A DNA stretch of 64,000 nucleotides from BS150m-G50 sp964501185 [NCBI: uncultured Bacteroidia bacterium] (GTDB taxonomy: Bacteria > CAIWAD01 > BS150m-G50): the NCBI GenBank assembly GCA_964501185.1, contig CAZCRT010000001.1:62001-126000 (forward strand), written 5' to 3'. The stretch's first letter is position 1. Every line of letters starts with the position of its first letter. The notes beneath the pieces were generated by a model, which was given only the letters and a program-made list of their open reading frames with translations, was not told the DNA's origin and did no database searches. The position numbers and the translations under genes are program-made. Positions 52,525 through 61,270 of the stretch are shown in pieces.

Positions 52525-53508
52525 ATGAAAACTGGTTGCCCGGTAATAGTGCTGGCAGCCGTATTATCGCTGGCTTCCTGTCAGGACGATAAGACGGATA
52601 TCGCTATAGACTACAGGCAGGAAATGAGGAGCTTCGTCCAGGAAATCAGCCAGTATGCAGATAGCAGGCACCCCGGATTCATTGTCATACCACAGAACGG
52701 GGTGGAGCTGGTCAGCAGAGATGGTGAAGAAAACGGTTCACCCGTAATGGAGTATCTGAACGCTATCGCGGGTATCGGACAGGAATCATTGCTTTATGGC
52801 TATACTGCAGACGATCAACCGACACCACAGGAGGCGAGGAGCTGGACACGGAGTTTTCTCGATCTAGCTCACGACAGCGCCGCGGTGGTAATTATGGTAA
52901 CCGATTACTGCTACACACCAACCCGGATGAGTGACTCCTATACCTGGAACAATGCTCAGGGCTATATCTCCTTTGCTGCCGATCACCGGGAGCTGGATAA
53001 TGTCCCCTTTTTCCCCACATCGATCTGGAATGAAAACGATGCGGTGGTCAGCAACCTGACTGATATCGCGAATTTTCTATATCTGATAAACCCGCAGCAG
53101 TTCAACAGTCGGCAGGATCTGGTGGATGCAATAGCTGCCACCAACTACGATCTTGTTATTGTGGACTGTTTCTTTGATGATGAGCCGTACGACGCTGTTC
53201 AGGTGGCGCAGTTACGACAGAAGGCCAACGGTGGTGAGCGTTTGCTGGTTGCCTATATGAGTATTGGCGAGGCGGAGGAGTACCGTTACTACTGGCAGGA
53301 CGACTGGGCTGACAATCCTCCCACATGGATCGCTGCGGAGAATCCGGACTGGCCGGGGAATTACAAAGTAGAGTACTGGCAGGACGGTTGGCAGTCGATT
53401 ATCTTCGGGAATGATGACTCCTATCTGGATCGGATTCTTACTACCGGTTTCGACGGTGCATATCTCGATATTATCGACGCGTTTGAGTTTTTTGAGGGTG
53501 TTGAGTAG
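52525..53508 (+). CDS. Lipoprotein with GH114-like (endo-alpha-1,4-polygalactosaminidase) domain
   Basis: This 327-aa protein has a lipoprotein signal with lipobox Leu-Ala-Ser-Cys (Cys19), so it is tethered outside the inner membrane. The body resembles the GH114/TM1410-like barrel family. Key features are Tyr-Met-Ser-Ile-Gly-Glu-Ala-Glu-Glu-Tyr-Arg (candidate catalytic acid) and the C-terminal Phe-Asp310-Gly-Ala-Tyr-Leu-Asp315-Ile-Ile-Asp. GH114 enzymes cut alpha-1,4-galactosamine polymers, an amino sugar of some biofilms. The exact substrate is not proven, and the match rests on motif memory. It lies 26 bp after bcp. Confidence 0.65.
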   Translation: MKTGCPVIVLAAVLSLASCQDDKTDIAIDYRQEMRSFVQEISQYADSRHPGFIVIPQNGVELVSRDGEENGSPVMEYLNAIAGIGQESLLYGYTADDQPTPQEARSWTRSFLDLAHDSAAVVIMVTDYCYTPTRMSDSYTWNNAQGYISFAADHRELDNVPFFPTSIWNENDAVVSNLTDIANFLYLINPQQFNSRQDLVDAIAATNYDLVIVDCFFDDEPYDAVQVAQLRQKANGGERLLVAYMSIGEAEEYRYYWQDDWADNPPTWIAAENPDWPGNYKVEYWQDGWQSIIFGNDDSYLDRILTTGFDGAYLDIIDAFEFFEGVE

Positions 53509-53662
53509 ACCTCCATAAATAGTATTGAAAGAATCATAGATGTTTCAACAGGTCAACCCGGCAGGATAAAGTCCTGATCCGGCCCGAAACAGCTTGCTGC
53601 TGGAATATGTCTCAGATGTCAACCGCGATGCTCAAGTAACCGGGGGATCTTCCGGAGTGCAG

Positions 53663-54277
53663 GTGAATAAATGGTCCGACGAACAGCTTCTGGAGCAACT
53701 CCTGGCCGGCAAGACCGCTGCGCTCGACGCACTCTACCAGAGATATGCGGATAAGCTTTTCGTCTTCTGTCAGCACATCACCAATTATCGCGATCGGCAA
53801 TCTGCCGAGGATCTGGTACAGGATGTTTTCCTGCGAGTAATTAACTCCGCAAAAACCTTCGATTCGCATAAAGCTGCTTTTCGCACCTGGCTGTTCACCA
53901 TTGCGCGAAACCGTTGTTTTGATTTTAACCGCCGGAGAGCCAGAATACGCTTCGAATCACTCGATCCAGTGGATAACCCCGGAGCAGCCAACGAGACTCC
54001 AGCACCACTGGAACAAATACCACATCCGGATGCTGATGTTGAGAATACTGTGTTGAAGAGCAATCGCGACGCGGCAATAGCCGATTGCCTGGAACGGTTG
54101 AACAACCCGGATGAGAGGGAGGCTATTCTGCTGTACTATCTTGATGACAGGGTCCTGCGTGAAATTGCTGAAACTCTGAACTGTTCGATAAGCACAGCCA
54201 GAAACCGTATCACGGCAGCAAAAGAGAGTCTGCGACAATGCCTCAAGGCAAAGGGATATGAAAGTACGACAGCGTGA
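53663..54277 (+). CDS. ECF-family sigma-70 factor
   Basis: The protein is 204 aa from the GTG at 53663, where GGAG is 5 nt upstream; an ATG at 53594 has no site. Region 2 is clear: Leu-Tyr-Gln-Arg-Tyr-Ala-Asp-Lys-Leu-Phe-Val-Phe, then Ala-Glu-Asp-Leu-Val-Gln-Asp-Val-Phe-Leu-Arg, and Phe-Arg-Thr-Trp-Leu-Phe-Thr-Ile-Ala-Arg-Asn. Region 4 shows Leu-Arg-Glu-Ile-Ala-Glu-Thr-Leu-Asn-Cys-Ser-Ile-Ser-Thr-Ala-Arg-Asn-Arg. ECF factors answer envelope or stress signals and are usually held by an anti-sigma factor. The next gene (54336-55226), 58 bp later, encodes a single-helix membrane protein that is a good candidate for that role. Confidence 0.88.
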   Translation: MNKWSDEQLLEQLLAGKTAALDALYQRYADKLFVFCQHITNYRDRQSAEDLVQDVFLRVINSAKTFDSHKAAFRTWLFTIARNRCFDFNRRRARIRFESLDPVDNPGAANETPAPLEQIPHPDADVENTVLKSNRDAAIADCLERLNNPDEREAILLYYLDDRVLREIAETLNCSISTARNRITAAKESLRQCLKAKGYESTTA

Positions 54278-54335
54278 TATCTGCAAATACGATGATGCCG
54301 GCAGTATATTTCTGTAATCAGGGAGCCGACAGTCC

Positions 54336-55226
54336 ATGAAGAAACAAGAACTTGAAAAGCTGATGCAGGACTGGGTTGACCGGGAAGAAAAATCGACACC
54401 GGAATTACGTCCGACCAGGGAGATGTACCGACGGATTCAGGCAGGGAAGCGAACGGGCCCGGTATTGCTTTATCAAAATTACTACACAATCGGAGCTGTG
54501 GCTGCGGGCCTGGTTCTGCTGGTTGCTCTTTATTTTCTCTTCGTGCAGCCGATTTATATGAACAGGTTATCGACAGGTGTTGAACTCGCTTTTCTGGGGC
54601 AGCGCAACGGTTTTGCTGCGGAGCCGGGAGTGGTTGTGCGCCATGCAGGGAAGACGGGCAAGGGTGTGGACCAGAAATCCCGACTGATAGAGACAGGCCC
54701 TTTCGGGAAACTGGACATACAGAATAGCGGAATACAGTTTCAGTTTCAGCGAGCCGGTTCGCGCTTTGTAGAGGGGATAGATTTGCTGCAAGCGGCAGTT
54801 ACACCACTCAACCTGACTGTTTCTGATAATTACCGCCTGCTGTTGGAGCTGCAAACCGACTGTTATCTCTATATATACCAGTCCTCTGTAACGGGTGGGA
54901 TAGTGCAGCTGTTTCCCAACGCCACCCTCTCCGGTTGTGAAAATCCTGTACCCCGGGAGCGGCAGATATTACTTCCGGAAGAGCCTGACTGGTTTTATCT
55001 GCATCAGGAACCGGGCGAGCACCTGCTATATATACTTATTACCGCCACACCCCTGAATGAGGTCGAGGATAACTACAGGCTCTATCAAAAAGCAGGTGAG
55101 GCTTCAGAGCGTGAAGAAATATCAGCTGTTATTCTGAATCTGATTAACGGGATGGTTAAAGAACCACTTCAGGAGACTTCCGGAACTCTTTTCAGATTCA
55201 ACCACAGTGAAACATCACTGCAGTAG
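54336..55226 (+). CDS. Single-helix membrane protein with DUF4384-like domain (putative anti-sigma factor)
   Basis: This 296-aa protein has a short cytoplasmic N-terminus (residues 1-50, charged), one transmembrane helix (about 52-72) and an outer domain. The outer part resembles DUF4384: Asn-Tyr-Arg-Leu-Leu-Leu-Glu-Leu-Gln-Thr-Asp-Cys-Tyr-Leu-Tyr-Ile-Tyr, then Val-Gln-Leu-Phe-Pro-Asn. It has no zinc anti-sigma motif (no His-x3-Cys-x2-Cys). It directly follows the ECF sigma gene, the usual place for an anti-sigma factor, so that role is inferred. The family's biochemical role is not known. Confidence 0.6.
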   Translation: MKKQELEKLMQDWVDREEKSTPELRPTREMYRRIQAGKRTGPVLLYQNYYTIGAVAAGLVLLVALYFLFVQPIYMNRLSTGVELAFLGQRNGFAAEPGVVVRHAGKTGKGVDQKSRLIETGPFGKLDIQNSGIQFQFQRAGSRFVEGIDLLQAAVTPLNLTVSDNYRLLLELQTDCYLYIYQSSVTGGIVQLFPNATLSGCENPVPRERQILLPEEPDWFYLHQEPGEHLLYILITATPLNEVEDNYRLYQKAGEASEREEISAVILNLINGMVKEPLQETSGTLFRFNHSETSLQ

Positions 55227-55632
55227 AAATCGAAAAATGCAGCAGAAATGGTCATTAACGGACAGAATATTAAGATAAATGACGAAAATTGACATAAATT
55301 GATGGGTTTTGTAACAATCCATCGGTAACGGGAGGTCATCCACGATCTCTGATAGGCATGATTTGCTGTTGATAGAGTATTTTTCAAGCTAACTGTTGAT
55401 CCAGCATGAATATGTGGTGAAGCACATCGGATTCTTGACGATATTTGAGTATAAACGACAGGTTTATGACAATAATCGACGAAAATCATCTATAATTGGA
55501 CAATTGTTAGGAAATTTCGATATTGGCTTTCAAGGTCACAATGACAGTGAATTGCAAAATTGGCACCTCCAATCGTATAACTGTTAAACGCATAACAAGT
55601 GCAGCACATCACGAGAACAGGGAGGATATAGA
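55227..55632. other. AT-rich intergenic region before the serpin gene
   Basis: About 406 bp without a convincing gene. The sequence is clearly more AT-rich than its neighbours and holds short repeated motifs such as tgacgaaaat and gacgaaaatc. A TTGACA at 55289-55294 with a 17-bp spacer to TAACAA at 55312-55317 is a weak promoter candidate. It probably holds the serpin promoter and the end of the DUF4384 transcript. A 63-codon frame at 55396-55587 is not supported. Confidence 0.4.
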
Positions 55633-56919
55633 ATGACACATTTTAAAAGCGACAAAAGGCCTTTCAAAACCATGGTAGTTCTGTTTGCCATGATAGCCAC
55701 ATCACTTCTTGCCGGATGCAATCCACAGGATAAAAACAACCCCGCACATTTGTCAAAAACACAACCCGTCCAACCGGCTCAATCTGAACAGGAGCGGGTT
55801 GCGGCCCTGGTTACCGGCAACACTATGTTTGCCCTCGATCTCCAGCGGGAGTTGTTTGATCCTGAACAAAACCAGTTGTTCTCCCCCTGGAGTCTTTCAC
55901 AGGCAGTAGCGATGACATATGCTGGCGCGCGCAAGGCTACGGAACAGCAAATTGAATCTGTCATGCATTTCCATCTACCACAGGAACAGCTGCACCCCGC
56001 TTTTAAGGCAATCGAGCGGGAGATGAGCGAGAACAGGCAGAGCGAACCGGGTGACTTCCGGTTGACGACTGCCAATGCCATGTGGATTCAGCAGGATTTT
56101 CCGATCCTCGACAGCTATCTGAATGCAACCATCCCATATTACAACGCGGCTGTACGCCAGGTTAATTTTCTACAACCGGAGGAAACACGCCGTCTGATAA
56201 ACCTCTGGGGCAGCGATCAGACTGAAGAGCGAATCAGGGAGCTGATTCCGTCCGGTGTGATAAATGGTGAAACAGCACTGGTACTGACTAATGCGGTCTG
56301 CTTTAAAGCTGCCTGGAAAACACCTTTTCGCCAGCATGGCCGTTACCAGGGGGAATTTCAGCTGCTTGACGGCAGCAGAGTCACTACACTGATGATGGCG
56401 CAGACGGCATTGCTCTCCTGCAGCGAACAGCCGAATCTGCAGGTGGTAGAATTGCCATACAAAGATGATCGCTTTTCGATGGTGTTTCTGTTACCTGCCC
56501 ATGTTGCTTTCGAGAGCTTTCTGATGGAACTGAATACTGAACGGCTTTCCAGCCTGCTTGACGATCTCAAACCGACAAATATCAGCCTTGAAGTGCCACC
56601 ATTTAACAGCAACAGTAACTTTCTCCTGAAAGAGACACTCCAGGAAATGGGTATGATCGATGCGTTCCGTGAAGCTGATTTCTCCGGTATCACCGGTGAT
56701 AAGGAGCTGTTTATCCGCGATGTCTGCCATGGCGCCTTCATTAATGTGGATGAGAATGGCACCGAAGCCGCAGCCGGAACCGCTGTTGTTGTCGAACGCA
56801 AGAGTGCGCCGCGCCCGGGAGTCAGGATCGCACTGAATCGACCCTTCATCTATCTGATACGCGATAATGCGACCGGAACGATTCTGTTCCTGGGGCATAT
56901 TGTGAACCCGAACCTGTAA
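55633..56919 (+). CDS. Serpin-family lipoprotein (putative protease inhibitor)
   Basis: This 428-aa protein carries a lipobox Leu-Leu-Ala-Gly-Cys (Cys29) and a full serpin fold. Serpins inhibit serine or cysteine proteases by suicide trapping. The inhibitory hinge is intact: Gly376-Thr-Glu-Ala-Ala-Ala-Gly-Thr with Glu374 two residues before Gly376. From hinge spacing the P1 residue is about Lys390, after Arg389, so trypsin-like proteases are the likely targets. The C-terminal Leu-Asn-Arg-Pro-Phe-Ile-Tyr-Leu-Ile motif is classic. As a lipoprotein it would guard the cell envelope. It follows the ECF sigma and DUF4384 genes after a 400-bp gap. Serpins occur in only some bacteria. Confidence 0.92.
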   Translation: MTHFKSDKRPFKTMVVLFAMIATSLLAGCNPQDKNNPAHLSKTQPVQPAQSEQERVAALVTGNTMFALDLQRELFDPEQNQLFSPWSLSQAVAMTYAGARKATEQQIESVMHFHLPQEQLHPAFKAIEREMSENRQSEPGDFRLTTANAMWIQQDFPILDSYLNATIPYYNAAVRQVNFLQPEETRRLINLWGSDQTEERIRELIPSGVINGETALVLTNAVCFKAAWKTPFRQHGRYQGEFQLLDGSRVTTLMMAQTALLSCSEQPNLQVVELPYKDDRFSMVFLLPAHVAFESFLMELNTERLSSLLDDLKPTNISLEVPPFNSNSNFLLKETLQEMGMIDAFREADFSGITGDKELFIRDVCHGAFINVDENGTEAAAGTAVVVERKSAPRPGVRIALNRPFIYLIRDNATGTILFLGHIVNPNL

Positions 56920-56932
56920 CTCTGGACTGGCC

Positions 56933-57571
56933 TTGATTGAAACTTCAACCCTCTTACTGTTTCTTACTGCTTCTGTGTTGCTGACACTGGCTCCCGGGCC
57001 GGACATTCTCTATCTGATCAGCCAGGGGGTAACGGGTGGCTCCCGAGCAGGCCTGGCAACGGCGATGGGGCTGGCAGCGGGCAATCTGGTTCACACACTG
57101 GGTGCCATGCTGGGGATCTCGGTGATATTCCAGACCTCTGCATTCGCCTTTCAGGGGCTGAAACTGGCAGGAGTCGCCTATCTGCTCCTGCTCGCATATC
57201 GAGCGATCCGAAGCAGCAATAATGACAATCCTCAACAACGGCAGAGGGACGGAGCACAGGCTGGAAGCTCGCTCTTCTGGCGCGGGTTCCTGATGAACAT
57301 GTTGAATCCGAAAGTGGCGTTGTTTTTCCTCGCGTTTCTACCGCAGTTTGTATCCCCTGGTTCGGGAGCAGTCTGGCTGCAGATGCTGATTTACGGTGTG
57401 CTGTTCACTCTTCAGGTTGTGATTGTGTTCGGAATGGTAGGGCTTTTTTCAGGCCAGGTTAATCGCCTGTTGAACAGGGAAAAAACCAGCGGTTTAAGCA
57501 GGTACCTGAAATGGGTTACCGCCATTATCTTCATTGCCCTGGCACTGCGATTGCTGTTGGTGGAGCAGTAA
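56933..57571 (+). CDS. LysE-family amino-acid exporter
   Basis: This 212-aa protein has five to six transmembrane helices and starts with a TTG. The LysE/RhtB signature is visible: Leu-Thr-Leu-Ala-Pro-Gly-Pro-Asp at about residues 18-25, a Gly-x-x-x-Ala-Gly-Leu loop, and Phe-Leu-Met-Asn-Met-Leu-Asn-Pro-Lys-Val-Ala-Leu-Phe-Phe. Members export amino acids such as lysine, threonine or homoserine. The substrate cannot be told. It starts 14 bp after the serpin stop, so both may share a transcript. Confidence 0.87.
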   Translation: MIETSTLLLFLTASVLLTLAPGPDILYLISQGVTGGSRAGLATAMGLAAGNLVHTLGAMLGISVIFQTSAFAFQGLKLAGVAYLLLLAYRAIRSSNNDNPQQRQRDGAQAGSSLFWRGFLMNMLNPKVALFFLAFLPQFVSPGSGAVWLQMLIYGVLFTLQVVIVFGMVGLFSGQVNRLLNREKTSGLSRYLKWVTAIIFIALALRLLLVEQ

Positions 57572-57620
57572 ATTCAGCTGCGATTGAACAGCGGTGACAG
57601 GTGTTGATTAAGGAGTACAG

Positions 57621-58187
57621 GTGCAAAAAGATCTAACATTCAAGCCGCTGACAGCTGGGAACTGGCAGGATTTCGTTACTCTTTTCGGTGAAAGGGGCGC
57701 CTGTGGCGGCTGCTGGTGCATGTGGTTTCGAATTCATAATCGTGATTTTGAAGCCAACAAAGGGGAGGGTAACCGGAAAGCCATGCAACAACTGGTCGAA
57801 TCGGGAGAGGTGCCCGGCATTCTGGCTTACTGTGATGGCGCTCCTGTCGGCTGGTGTGCAGTGGCCCCACGGGGGGAGTACATACGGTTACAGAACTCAC
57901 GGATTCTGAAACCGGTCGACGGACAACCGGTCTGGTCTGTTGTCTGCCTGTATATTGATAAAGAAAGCCGTGGCAGTGGTATAGCTGTGGGACTCCTGCA
58001 GGCAGCGATCGAATTTGTGCGGGAGCAGGGGGGCAAGATTGTGGAGGGCTACGCTGTTGAGCCGAAGGATGAGAGAATGCCGGCAGTCTTTGCATTTCAC
58101 GGTCCGGCAGCAGCCTTTTTAAAGGCCGGGTTCAAAGAGGTGGTCCGACGCTCTGAGAGACGGCCAGTAATGCGTTATCAGCTGTGA
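57621..58187 (+). CDS. GNAT-family acetyltransferase
   Basis: This 188-aa protein starts with a GTG preceded by AGGAG. The acetyl-CoA loop is in Ile-Asp-Lys-Glu-Ser-Arg-Gly-Ser-Gly-Ile-Ala-Val-Gly-Leu-Leu. An unusual Gly-Ala-Cys-Gly-Gly-Cys-Trp-Cys-Met-Trp motif (residues 27-36) marks a subgroup of uncharacterised GNAT proteins; its three cysteines may bind metal. A C-terminal Phe-His-Gly-Pro-Ala-Ala-Ala-Phe-Leu-Lys-Ala-Gly-Phe is also typical of that subgroup. The substrate is unknown. It follows the LysE gene on the same strand. Confidence 0.82.
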   Translation: MQKDLTFKPLTAGNWQDFVTLFGERGACGGCWCMWFRIHNRDFEANKGEGNRKAMQQLVESGEVPGILAYCDGAPVGWCAVAPRGEYIRLQNSRILKPVDGQPVWSVVCLYIDKESRGSGIAVGLLQAAIEFVREQGGKIVEGYAVEPKDERMPAVFAFHGPAAAFLKAGFKEVVRRSERRPVMRYQL

Positions 58188-58212
58188 GGTGTGGAATAAT
58201 GGCCCACCCGCT

Positions 58213-58584
58213 TCATTCGGCCTCCCGATCCGCTTCCCAGAGAAGGAAGTAGTTATTCTCCGGGTCCAGACAGCACGCATAGTACCCCTGGCCAGCGACA
58301 GCAGTTTTAGGTACAAAGACAGAACCGCCCAGTTCCGGTATTCTGGCCGAGGCTGTTTCAACTGAAGGAACCGAGAAATAGCAGCCAATCGGTTGATCGG
58401 GTGCCGATCTATTTACAAGCGCCCCGGTTATCTCCCCGCAGGAATCCGGCTCAGGCAGAACAATGCTCCAGTTCTCAGTCGAGCTTTCGTCTTGTGTAAA
58501 CTTCCAACCGAAAAGTTGCCCGTAGAACCGCTTCAGTTTTTCAAAGTCAGAGGCTGGCAGGTCAAAACGACAGATTGCCGGCAT
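58213..58584 (-). CDS. VOC-superfamily protein (glyoxalase-like)
   Basis: This 123-aa protein has the glyoxalase fold: Phe-Asp-Leu-Pro-Ala-Ser-Asp-Phe-Glu-Lys-Leu-Lys-Arg-Phe-Tyr, then Phe-Gly-Trp-Lys-Phe. The final strand ends Leu-Asp-Pro-Glu-Asn-Asn-Tyr-Phe-Leu-Leu-Trp-Glu. The start is a strong candidate (GGGAG site). The substrate is unknown. It is the second VOC protein in the window after 9555-9935. It lies convergent with the acetyltransferase at 57621-58187. Confidence 0.78.
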   Translation of the reverse strand: MPAICRFDLPASDFEKLKRFYGQLFGWKFTQDESSTENWSIVLPEPDSCGEITGALVNRSAPDQPIGCYFSVPSVETASARIPELGGSVFVPKTAVAGQGYYACCLDPENNYFLLWEADREAE

Positions 58585-58656
58585 GAATTCTCCCTTTACC
58601 CATTCCTCCGGTACATACCCCTGTCAGTTAAGTCAAACCTGGAAGAGGAAGTGAAT

Positions 58657-58923
58657 TCATGGATATTGCTGATCCGCTTCAGGCTCATATCCAAAAAACT
58701 CACCGAGCATTTCCATCGCTGGCTGATATTTCTCTTTCTCCAGGTAGAACAGGAAACCACCATTGGCCGGCGTCATCCAGCCCTGCCACTCGTTCTGTGG
58801 TAAATCTGAAAAAGGAGCGATATTTATCACATAACCGGCTTTCTCAAGATGCTCCCGGGCAGACCTGAGTGCATCCAGATCTTCAAGTTGCAGTACCGGG
58901 ATCAATTCAGGTTGTTTCGTCAT
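58657..58923 (-). CDS. Small protein of unknown function
   Basis: This 88-aa protein has no membrane segments. It shows Asp-Ala-Leu-Arg-Ser-Ala-Arg-Glu-His-Leu-Glu-Lys-Ala-Gly-Tyr near the N-terminus and ends in Tyr-Gln-Pro-Ala-Met-Glu-Met-Leu-Gly-Glu-Phe-Phe-Gly-Tyr. The layout is like DUF2007-type signal-transduction proteins, but the match is weak. It lies 12 bp after fadN on the same strand, so it may be the last gene of the fad operon. Confidence 0.5.
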   Translation of the reverse strand: MTKQPELIPVLQLEDLDALRSAREHLEKAGYVINIAPFSDLPQNEWQGWMTPANGGFLFYLEKEKYQPAMEMLGEFFGYEPEADQQYP

Positions 58924-58935
58924 ACTAACACCACC

Positions 58936-61269
58936 CTAATTACGCAACGGCTTACCGGTCTTCAGCATATGCCCCAATCGTGCCTGAGTCTGAGGATTGG
59001 CGCATAATCCCACGAAAACCTCCCGCTCCAGATCGAGCAGGTATTGCTCATTAACAGGTGTAGCTTCTCCACCACGATCTCCGCCTGTCAACACATTGGC
59101 AAGGGCATTACCAAGCAGCGCATCATATTCAGTGATTACACCTTTGCGCTTAAATGAGTCAACCGTGCTCTCAATTGCCAGTCTGCCACCAATACCGGGC
59201 AGGATAATATCCTCGCACATTGCCGGTGCTTCATATTCTGCAGCCATCTCGCGTGCCACCTCAATTGCCCGCTCGAGAAGTCGCGCTCTGGGAACAACGA
59301 TTTCATCCGTCTTCTGCAGGAATCCGAACTGGATCGCCTCTCTGGCAGAAGTAGCTATCTTTGCGAAGGCAATTGACTCAAATGCTTTCTGTACGACCGG
59401 GAATGGGCCGGGAACCCCCTTCGCCATGCGCTCCCGGAAGTTGAGCAGCAGGCGTAAGTTGCCACCGCCACCCGGAATCAGGCCTACGCCCACTTCAACC
59501 AGACCGGCGTAAAGCTCTGCAGATGCCACAATACGATCACAAGCTGCCACCAGCTCGACGCCACCACCGAGGCAGAGGTTGAAAGGTGCTGCAACAACCG
59601 GGAAGGGTGCAAAGCGAAGTGACTGATTCAGATCCTGGAAAGCGCGTGTCACCTCTTCGATCTGATCCCACTGTTGTTTCTGAGACATTTCCAGAATCAT
59701 GGCAATGTTGGCACCGGCGCTGAAATGTTCACCCTCATGGCCGATAACCAGTGCCTGCCAGCGGTTTTCCCTGATATGGTCTCTGGCTGCAGTGATAGTT
59801 TCCAGTATGGAGCCATCGATCGGGTTAAGTCCCGGCTGCAGAATACTGTGAAAATCCACCAGCCCGACACCATCACCAGCGTCGCGGAAGCTGGCTGACC
59901 AGTTCCTGACAATCGCGGGCCCCTGATGCGCCAGCCGTTCCACCAGATCAGGCTTTTCCTTAACCAGGTGGAAGCTGTCCGTCGTGAAATCGTATTCCTG
60001 CTTCTCGGTGGCATGCCACCTGAAAAAGGTAAAAGCGTCATGCTGAATAATGGATTCAGCCTTCCCGAGTGACATATGACGCTCCTGCATGGCCTTCAGG
60101 CTGCGTTGTATTCCCAACATGTCCCAGGTCTCGAACAAACCATGCTGCCACCCGTAACCCCACATCATCGAGTGATCGATATCCTGCAGATTCTCGGCAA
60201 AATGTGGCATGTAGTTTACCGCGTAGAGGAAAGTCTCACTTAGAATGTCAAAGATAAACCGGCCAGATTTGTCGTCGGAGTAATAAAGAGCCGAGACAGA
60301 GCGTCCGAAATCCTTCCAGTTTTTTGCCAGACGCACCCCGTCGAAACGGGATTTAGCGGCAGGCTGATAGTCCAGCGTGGCGGGATTCAACTCGTGAATA
60401 ACACCCTTCCCTATCTTTTTGTAGAAACCGGCGCCACTTTTCTGCCCCAGGCGGCCATCATCAACAAGCTGCTGCAGGAATTCAGGGGGAGTAAAATATC
60501 CCTTCTCCACCTCTTCCAGAGCGTGATCACGCGAAGTACCGGTTACATGGACAACCGTATCGAGGCCTACCACATCGGCAGTCCGGAAAGTCGCACTCTT
60601 GGGACGGCCCAGAAGAGATCCGGTCAAAGCGTCTGTATCAGTGATAGAAAGACCATATTCCAGGGCTTTGCGCATGGTGAGCAGCAGCCCGAATATTCCC
60701 AGTCGATTGGCAATGAAGTTGGGAGTATCATTGGTCATAACCACCCGTTTGCCAAGCGTGCCCTGCAGGAACTCGATGAAATTGTCCAACGGTTTCCCTG
60801 ACATCTTACCGGCGACTATTTCTACAAGAGGTAGATAGCGCGGGGGATTGAAAAAGTGGGTGATTATGAAGCGGTTGGCAACATCGTCAGGCAGGCCCGC
60901 GGTCAAATCCTGCAGCAGAATACCGGAGGTATTAGAGGAAATGACAGCGTCCTTATGCAGATGGGGAACAATCCGTTGATAGAGCTGCTGTTTCCAGTCC
61001 AGCCGTTCGGCAATTACTTCAACTACCCAGTCCACATCCTGCAGCAGTTCAGGATGATCATCATAATTGCAGGGTTTGATCTGACTGTAAGTGCGGGAAT
61101 CGTAGAAAGGAGAAGGCTTCAGTTTACGGGCGGTTGCGATCCCCTGCTCTGCCAGCTCCTGATTGAGATCGTACAGAAGCGCACCTACCCCGCAGTTGGT
61201 GAGATGTGCCGCGATCTGGCTGCCCATAACTCCGGCGCCCAGCACGGCTACCTGTTTTATCTGCGACAT
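58936..61269 (-). CDS. fadN: 3-hydroxyacyl-CoA dehydrogenase/enoyl-CoA hydratase (FadN-like)
   Basis: The protein is 777 aa from the ATG at 61269, with AGGAGG 4 nt upstream; the longer frame to 61344 overlaps fadA. The N-terminal Rossmann domain starts Val-Ala-Val-Leu-Gly-Ala-Gly-Val-Met-Gly-Ser-Gln-Ile-Ala. Dehydrogenase motifs such as Ser-Ser-Asn-Thr-Ser-Gly-Ile and Phe-Phe-Asn-Pro-Pro-Arg follow. The C-terminal half is a crotonase fold with Gly-His-Glu-Gly-Glu-His-Phe-Ser-Ala-Gly-Ala-Asn and Leu-Cys-Leu-Gly-Gly-Gly-Val-Glu. This order is that of FadN-type enzymes (dehydrogenase first), unlike proteobacterial FadB. It carries out two steps of beta-oxidation. It starts 2 bp after fadA. Confidence 0.93.
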   Translation of the reverse strand: MSQIKQVAVLGAGVMGSQIAAHLTNCGVGALLYDLNQELAEQGIATARKLKPSPFYDSRTYSQIKPCNYDDHPELLQDVDWVVEVIAERLDWKQQLYQRIVPHLHKDAVISSNTSGILLQDLTAGLPDDVANRFIITHFFNPPRYLPLVEIVAGKMSGKPLDNFIEFLQGTLGKRVVMTNDTPNFIANRLGIFGLLLTMRKALEYGLSITDTDALTGSLLGRPKSATFRTADVVGLDTVVHVTGTSRDHALEEVEKGYFTPPEFLQQLVDDGRLGQKSGAGFYKKIGKGVIHELNPATLDYQPAAKSRFDGVRLAKNWKDFGRSVSALYYSDDKSGRFIFDILSETFLYAVNYMPHFAENLQDIDHSMMWGYGWQHGLFETWDMLGIQRSLKAMQERHMSLGKAESIIQHDAFTFFRWHATEKQEYDFTTDSFHLVKEKPDLVERLAHQGPAIVRNWSASFRDAGDGVGLVDFHSILQPGLNPIDGSILETITAARDHIRENRWQALVIGHEGEHFSAGANIAMILEMSQKQQWDQIEEVTRAFQDLNQSLRFAPFPVVAAPFNLCLGGGVELVAACDRIVASAELYAGLVEVGVGLIPGGGGNLRLLLNFRERMAKGVPGPFPVVQKAFESIAFAKIATSAREAIQFGFLQKTDEIVVPRARLLERAIEVAREMAAEYEAPAMCEDIILPGIGGRLAIESTVDSFKRKGVITEYDALLGNALANVLTGGDRGGEATPVNEQYLLDLEREVFVGLCANPQTQARLGHMLKTGKPLRN

Positions 61270-61270
61270 G

